Positions 6,100 through 8,769 of a stretch of DNA of 8,769 nt are shown one piece after another. The notes under the pieces are model-generated. The model searched no databases, had not been told where the DNA came from, and saw nothing but the letters and a program-made list of their open reading frames with translations. The DNA is taken from contig CALDZS010000085.1 in assembly GCA_937944065.1 (NCBI GenBank), positions 1 to 8,769 on the forward strand. Reading direction: 5' to 3'. Each line of letters opens with the position of its first letter. Positions within the stretch are counted from its first letter, which is position 1. Source of the DNA: an uncultured Amylibacter sp. (GTDB lineage: Bacteria; Pseudomonadota; Alphaproteobacteria; Rhodobacterales; Rhodobacteraceae). A program made the position numbers and the translations under genes.

Positions 6100-7533
6100 A
6101 TGTTTTTAAAATCTCTTTCAGGCCGTTTTTTTCTGCTGACGATCATCGTCATCATGCTGGCCGAGGTTTTGATTTTCGTGCCCTCTGTGGCGCGGTTTCG
6201 CTATGATTATCTTTCAGAACGTCTGGAACGGGCACAAATTGCATCGCTGGCTTTGTTGGCGACGCCCAACGATATGGTTGACCCCGCGCTAGAGGTTGAG
6301 TTGTTGGAAAATGCAGACGTGCGCAATGTGGTTCTGCGTCGTGACAGTTTTCGCGAATTGGTGCTGTCCAGCCAGATGCTGGCCCCGATCGATTACGCGG
6401 TCGATTTGCGCGACAATGGCGCATGGCGGTTGATCTCTGATGCATTCGAGGTTTTGTGGAACGGTTCAGATCGGATCGTCGCGGTGGTCGGTGCGCCCGT
6501 GAAAGGTGCCGGAGAGTTGATCGAGGTGTCGTTGATGGAACGCCCGCTACGAAACGCGATGATTGATTATGGGTGGAACATTTTGTGGTTGTCATTGGGT
6601 TTATCTGTCGCCACCGCGATCTTGTTGTTTGGCGCTGTGCGTAGTTTCGTGGTGTCGCCCATCAACCATGTGGTTCGACAAATCAAAAACTTTCAATCTG
6701 AACCTGAAAACGTGGATAATATTATTCAACCTGGCGCGGGCGTGACCGAACTCTTTGATGCAGAGGTGGCGTTGCAGTCAATGGAAACCGATCTGCAAAC
6801 GTCGCTGAAAAACCGCGAGCGGTTGGCCGCCCTTGGCGGCGCTGTGTCCAAGATCAGCCATGATTTGCGAAACATTTTAACCGTCACGCAGTTGCTGGCG
6901 GACCGCATGGAAATGTCCAAGGATCCAATGGTGCAGAAAACGGCACCCAAACTGGTGAATTCACTATCCCGCGCGGTGAACCTGTGCGAGCGCACGTTGC
7001 AATATGGCAAAGCCTCAGAACCACCACCTGTATTGGTGCGCTTTGATCTGGCCGCTTTGGTCGAAGACGTGGTCGAGGGCGAACGGCTGGCCATAGACGC
7101 CACGACCGAGGTATCGATTGATTTCGACATCGGCACACCGCGCGAAATTGTTGCCGACCCCGATCAAATCCACCGCGTCATTTCAAACCTAGTACGCAAT
7201 GCGCGTCAGGTTCTAACCGCCCGCAAGAAACCTGGTAAGGTTTTGGTAACCAATGGACAGACCGACGGTTTCTACACCATAACAGTCTCCGATGATGGTC
7301 CTGGCATGCCCGCCAAGGCGTTGGACAACCTGTTCACTGCATTCGAGGGAGGCGCGCGCGCTGGCGGATCAGGCCTTGGCCTCGCCATCAGCGCGGAATT
7401 GGTCAAAGGGCATGACGGTCTATTGGAATTGGCTAGCACAGGCTCCAACGGCACCAGTTTCCAAATATCTTTGCCGATGGTGGAGCCCACTGAACAGCTG
7501 GTATTGGACAATGTTTCACGTGAAACAGTCTAA
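6100..7533 (+). CDS. Two-TM HAMP sensor histidine kinase
   Basis: A 477-residue membrane sensor kinase. A helix at about 10-30 and a second at about 160-184 enclose a periplasmic sensor region of roughly 130 residues. A HAMP linker (about 182-236) follows, then the dimerisation/phosphoacceptor helix with His254 in KISHDLRN. The ATPase domain has an N box (HRVISNLVRNARQ, 358-370), G1 (SDDGPGMP, 397-404) and G2 (GGSGLGLAIS, 422-431). All catalytic motifs are intact, so it should autophosphorylate; the signal is unknown because the periplasmic part has no recognisable fold. AGGTAAG lies 3 bases before the ATG at 6100, supporting this start. It begins 33 bases after the flavoprotein gene, probably in the same transcript. 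No response regulator is visible, making it an orphan within this window. Its last six codons are made of a parS site, so the C-terminus NVSRETV is partly dictated by DNA function. Confidence 0.93.
   Translation: MFLKSLSGRFFLLTIIVIMLAEVLIFVPSVARFRYDYLSERLERAQIASLALLATPNDMVDPALEVELLENADVRNVVLRRDSFRELVLSSQMLAPIDYAVDLRDNGAWRLISDAFEVLWNGSDRIVAVVGAPVKGAGELIEVSLMERPLRNAMIDYGWNILWLSLGLSVATAILLFGAVRSFVVSPINHVVRQIKNFQSEPENVDNIIQPGAGVTELFDAEVALQSMETDLQTSLKNRERLAALGGAVSKISHDLRNILTVTQLLADRMEMSKDPMVQKTAPKLVNSLSRAVNLCERTLQYGKASEPPPVLVRFDLAALVEDVVEGERLAIDATTEVSIDFDIGTPREIVADPDQIHRVISNLVRNARQVLTARKKPGKVLVTNGQTDGFYTITVSDDGPGMPAKALDNLFTAFEGGARAGGSGLGLAISAELVKGHDGLLELASTGSNGTSFQISLPMVEPTEQLVLDNVSRETV
7512..7527. 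promoter_or_regulatory. parS: parS centromere site (ParB-binding palindrome)
   Basis: TGTTTCACGTGAAACA is a perfect 16-base palindrome identical to the conserved bacterial chromosomal parS consensus recognised by ParB/Spo0J. ParB bound at parS spreads along DNA and works with ParA and SMC to segregate replication origins. Sites are normally near oriC, so this window is probably origin-proximal. It lies inside the 3' end of the sensor kinase gene, encoding the V-S-R-E-T stretch just before the stop codon. No parA, parB, dnaA or second parS is visible here. Confidence 0.93.
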
Positions 7534-7544
7534 CAAAGAGTTAA
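7530..7544. promoter_or_regulatory. Possible CtrA-like box
   Basis: CTAAC-AAAGA-GTTAA is one base off the alphaproteobacterial CtrA consensus (TTAA-N7-TTAA) and forms an inverted repeat (TAAC/GTTA). It sits between parS and the DUF1801 gene, about 28-42 bases before its ATG. The motif is short, so a chance match is quite possible. Confidence 0.28.
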
Positions 7545-7571
7545 TTTTTTACGGCATCAGGGGTGTTGTAG

Positions 7572-7898
7572 ATGGATGATCGGACCAAAAACGCAATCAC
7601 GCAGACCTTGATCGAGCTTTCGCTGGATTTGTTTCCTGATGCTGCGTTCGTGGACAAATATGGTGGCCAGCTGATCCAAACCAACGCGGATGATCCTGAT
7701 ACCCAAGTCGGTGGTATCTTTGCCTATACCAATCATGTCACGCTAGAGCTGTCACAGGGCGCGCTTTTGGACGACCCTGATGGGGCGCTAGCGGGCAAAG
7801 GCAAGTTTCGCCGCCACATCAAGCTGAGCAGTCTATCAGAGGTCGAGAGTAAAGGCGTTCGTGAGATGTTGCAGGCAGCGAATGAGTTAAACGGCTGA
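7572..7898 (+). CDS. DUF1801 domain protein
   Basis: A 108-residue soluble protein without signal peptide or membrane segment. Its sequence fits the DUF1801 fold: an N-terminal helix, FPDAAFVDKYGGQLIQ (21-36), a strand pair GGIFAYTNHVTLEL (47-60), the glycine/aspartate loop SQGALLDDPDGALAGKGK (61-78), the strand RRHIKLSSL (80-88) and a C-terminal helix VREMLQAANEL (96-106). Members of this family have no agreed biochemical function and no catalytic residues are evident here. AGGGG lies 8 bases before the ATG at 7572, supporting the start. It begins 38 bases after the kinase stop on the same strand and may be cotranscribed or use its own promoter in the parS/CtrA-like region. Family assignment is from memory of the conserved pattern and is fairly but not fully secure. 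Confidence 0.75.
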   Translation: MDDRTKNAITQTLIELSLDLFPDAAFVDKYGGQLIQTNADDPDTQVGGIFAYTNHVTLELSQGALLDDPDGALAGKGKFRRHIKLSSLSEVESKGVREMLQAANELNG

Positions 7899-8349
7899 CA
7901 AAACTGAATACTTAGCAACCCCCCTGCCAACCAAAGTATCCAAACACCCTAATGTCAGAAACCACCGCGCCCAGACGTGCCTGTTGGGGTTTTGTTCATT
8001 GCCAGGGTCAGCTGGTGGAATGCAGAAGAACATCCGTGTTTCCCTAAAGCAGACCCACCTACATAATCATGAAATAAATATTATCAATGCTGCTCGACGA
8101 ATCGTATGAGATACAAAAGCAGTTTTATGCAGGGGTATTTGGGTACCATCCCAAAATATTGAGAGTTCACGTCAAAGTTGAATCCAGGGGATAATTGTGG
8201 TATTTATTAACCAATTCATCAGTCTATGAGCAGCTTTTTCGCTAATTTGCGCATGCCTCATTTACGCCTAATTCTAGCAGGACTATGGTTTTTTTAATGT
8301 TGGCGAAGTATTGCCTAGAGAACGATAACACATACAGAGAGAGGATTTT
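7899..8349. other. 451-base AT-rich intergenic region without a convincing gene
   Basis: No tRNA, rRNA or well-supported reading frame was seen on either strand. A 31-codon frame (7952-8047, plus strand) has no ribosome site or family resemblance. The region contains an imperfect hairpin, TATTTGGG (8136-8143) with CCCAAAATA (8150-8158), having one bulged base and a 6-base loop but no T-run. The right end holds the candidate promoter of the Lys/Ser-rich gene. Base composition is richer in A+T than the flanking genes from about 8050 onward. A small RNA or decayed gene could lie here, but I cannot support either. Confidence 0.5.
8300..8329 (+). promoter_or_regulatory. Candidate promoter of the Lys/Ser-rich protein gene
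   Basis: TTGGCG (8300-8305) and GATAAC (8324-8329) are spaced 18 bases apart and would start a transcript about 10-15 bases before the ATG at 8350, leaving just enough room for the GAGAGAGG ribosome site (8337-8344). The -35 box has a good TTG start but departs from consensus after it, and the -10 box is imperfect. A second element further upstream is equally possible. Confidence 0.3.
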
Positions 8350-8685
8350 ATGTCTGATAAAATTGAAATCACAGAAGAAGAAACGGACGTTTCTCGTCGC
8401 GCGCTGATGACACGTTTGGGTCTGGTTGCAGTAGGCTCGTTTGTTGCCCCTATGGCGCTGACGGTTAACGAAGCGCATGCAGGACGTAAGTCTAAGAATC
8501 GGAAACATAAGAAGTCTAAAAGCTCGAACAAGTCTAAGAAGTCAGGTAGCTCAAAGAGCTCTAAAAGCTCAGGTGGGTCAAAAAGCTCCAAGAGTTCAAA
8601 AAGTTCAGGCGGATCAAAAAGCTCTAAGAGTTCAAAAAGCTCAGGTGGGTCAAAATGTTCTTGCCCACCAGTTATTGTAGACTAA
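8350..8685 (+). CDS. Tat-signal small protein with Lys/Ser/Gly repeats and a CxCPP tail
   Basis: A 111-residue protein of no family I recognise. An acidic leader (EITEEETD, 6-13) precedes a twin-arginine motif S-R-R-A-L-M (15-20), a hydrophobic stretch (22-39) and an A-H-A cleavage site after residue 44, so export by the Tat pathway is likely. The mature part of about 67 residues is nearly all Lys, Ser and Gly: a basic start (GRKSKNRKHKKSKSS), then the 12-residue unit GGSKSSKSSKSS twice (75-86, 87-98) and a partial third copy, ending SKCSCPPVIVD with Cys103 and Cys105. It is highly basic and surely disordered until bound or modified. Possible roles include polyanion, surface or mineral binding, metal binding through the Cys pair, or being a modified-peptide precursor; none is shown. 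GAGAGAGG precedes the ATG by 5 bases. It stands alone after a long gap, and genes to its right are outside the window. Confidence 0.8.
   Translation: MSDKIEITEEETDVSRRALMTRLGLVAVGSFVAPMALTVNEAHAGRKSKNRKHKKSKSSNKSKKSGSSKSSKSSGGSKSSKSSKSSGGSKSSKSSKSSGGSKCSCPPVIVD
8572..8655 (+). repeat. 36-base tandem repeat coding GGSKSSKSSKSS
   Basis: Two full 36-base units (8572-8607, 8608-8643) and a 12-base partial third (8644-8655) lie in frame in the Lys/Ser-rich gene. Copies differ mostly at synonymous third positions (GGT/GGC, GGG/GGA, AGC/AGT, TCC/TCT), so the protein repeat is kept while the DNA has diverged. This indicates selection for the peptide pattern and not a recent slippage event. Earlier, looser K-S-S units occupy 8500-8571. 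Confidence 0.85.
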
Positions 8686-8769
8686 AAATTTGTCTAATCG
8701 AGTTTGACACGTGGTCTCGCGTTAGGATTTGATCGAACTATACAAATTTGATGCAGCACATGTATTTGT

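Noticed and set aside
6152..6595. 147-residue minus-strand frame inside the kinase gene
   Set aside because: Arg/Pro/His-rich shadow composition, and it is fully antisense to a well-supported kinase.
6726..7136. 136-residue minus-strand frame inside the kinase gene
   Set aside because: Antisense shadow of the kinase catalytic region with Ser/Arg-rich composition and no family resemblance.
7952..8047. 31-codon plus-strand frame in the long intergenic region
   Set aside because: No ribosome site and no recognisable pattern; frames of this length are expected by chance.
8644..8669. GGTGGG / CCCACC inverted repeat at the end of the Lys/Ser-rich gene
   Set aside because: Only six pairs around a 14-base loop, explained by Gly-Gly and Pro-Pro codons.
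8686..8749. AAATTTGT (8686-8693) / ACAAATTT (8742-8749) inverted repeat after the Lys/Ser-rich gene
   Set aside because: AT-only-like 8-base arms 48 bases apart with no T-run; likely chance and not a terminator or attachment site.
1..8769. CRISPR array, tRNA or rRNA gene, insertion sequence
   Set aside because: No regularly spaced repeats, no cloverleaf sequence and no transposase or terminal inverted repeats were seen on either strand.

Overview
The window looks like chromosomal DNA from a marine alphaproteobacterium, most likely of the Rhodobacteraceae/Roseobacter group. This rests on the type of the RnpA, L34 and YidD proteins, the moderate GC content, the many Rhodobacteraceae-like proteins (creatinase, PhyH dioxygenase, TVP38 plus MerA-like flavoprotein) and an exact parS centromere site. 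The genus cannot be fixed from the sequence alone.

Minus-strand block (1-3629). Transcription runs leftward from rpmH (L34) through rnpA (RNase P protein), yidD (membrane-protein insertion factor), a 77-residue three-helix membrane protein, a PhyH-family Fe(II)/2-oxoglutarate dioxygenase and a small K+-channel-like protein. Gaps are 31 bases or fewer and rnpA/yidD overlap by 4, so these six genes look like one operon. After a 170-base gap with a perfect stem-loop comes a creatinase gene (creatine to sarcosine plus urea) with its own strong ribosome binding site. Its last dozen or so codons lie beyond the left edge of the window.

Divergent intergenic region (3630-3916). It carries a candidate rpmH promoter and short inverted repeats in front of the rightward genes.

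Plus-strand block (3917-7898). A TVP38/TMEM64 (VTT-domain) membrane protein overlaps by one base a MerA-like flavin disulfide oxidoreductase, a probable membrane/redox pair. A two-TM, HAMP-containing sensor histidine kinase follows, then a small DUF1801 protein. The last codons of the kinase gene contain a perfect 16-base parS palindrome, which implies that the locus is bound by ParB and lies in the origin-proximal part of a chromosome.

Right end (7899-8769). A 451-base AT-rich region without a convincing gene precedes a small gene for a Tat-signal protein. Its mature part is almost entirely Lys and Ser/Gly in 12-residue repeats and ends in Cys-Ser-Cys-Pro-Pro. I recognise no family for it, and it is the best candidate here for something undescribed. 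The last 84 bases hold no gene I can support.
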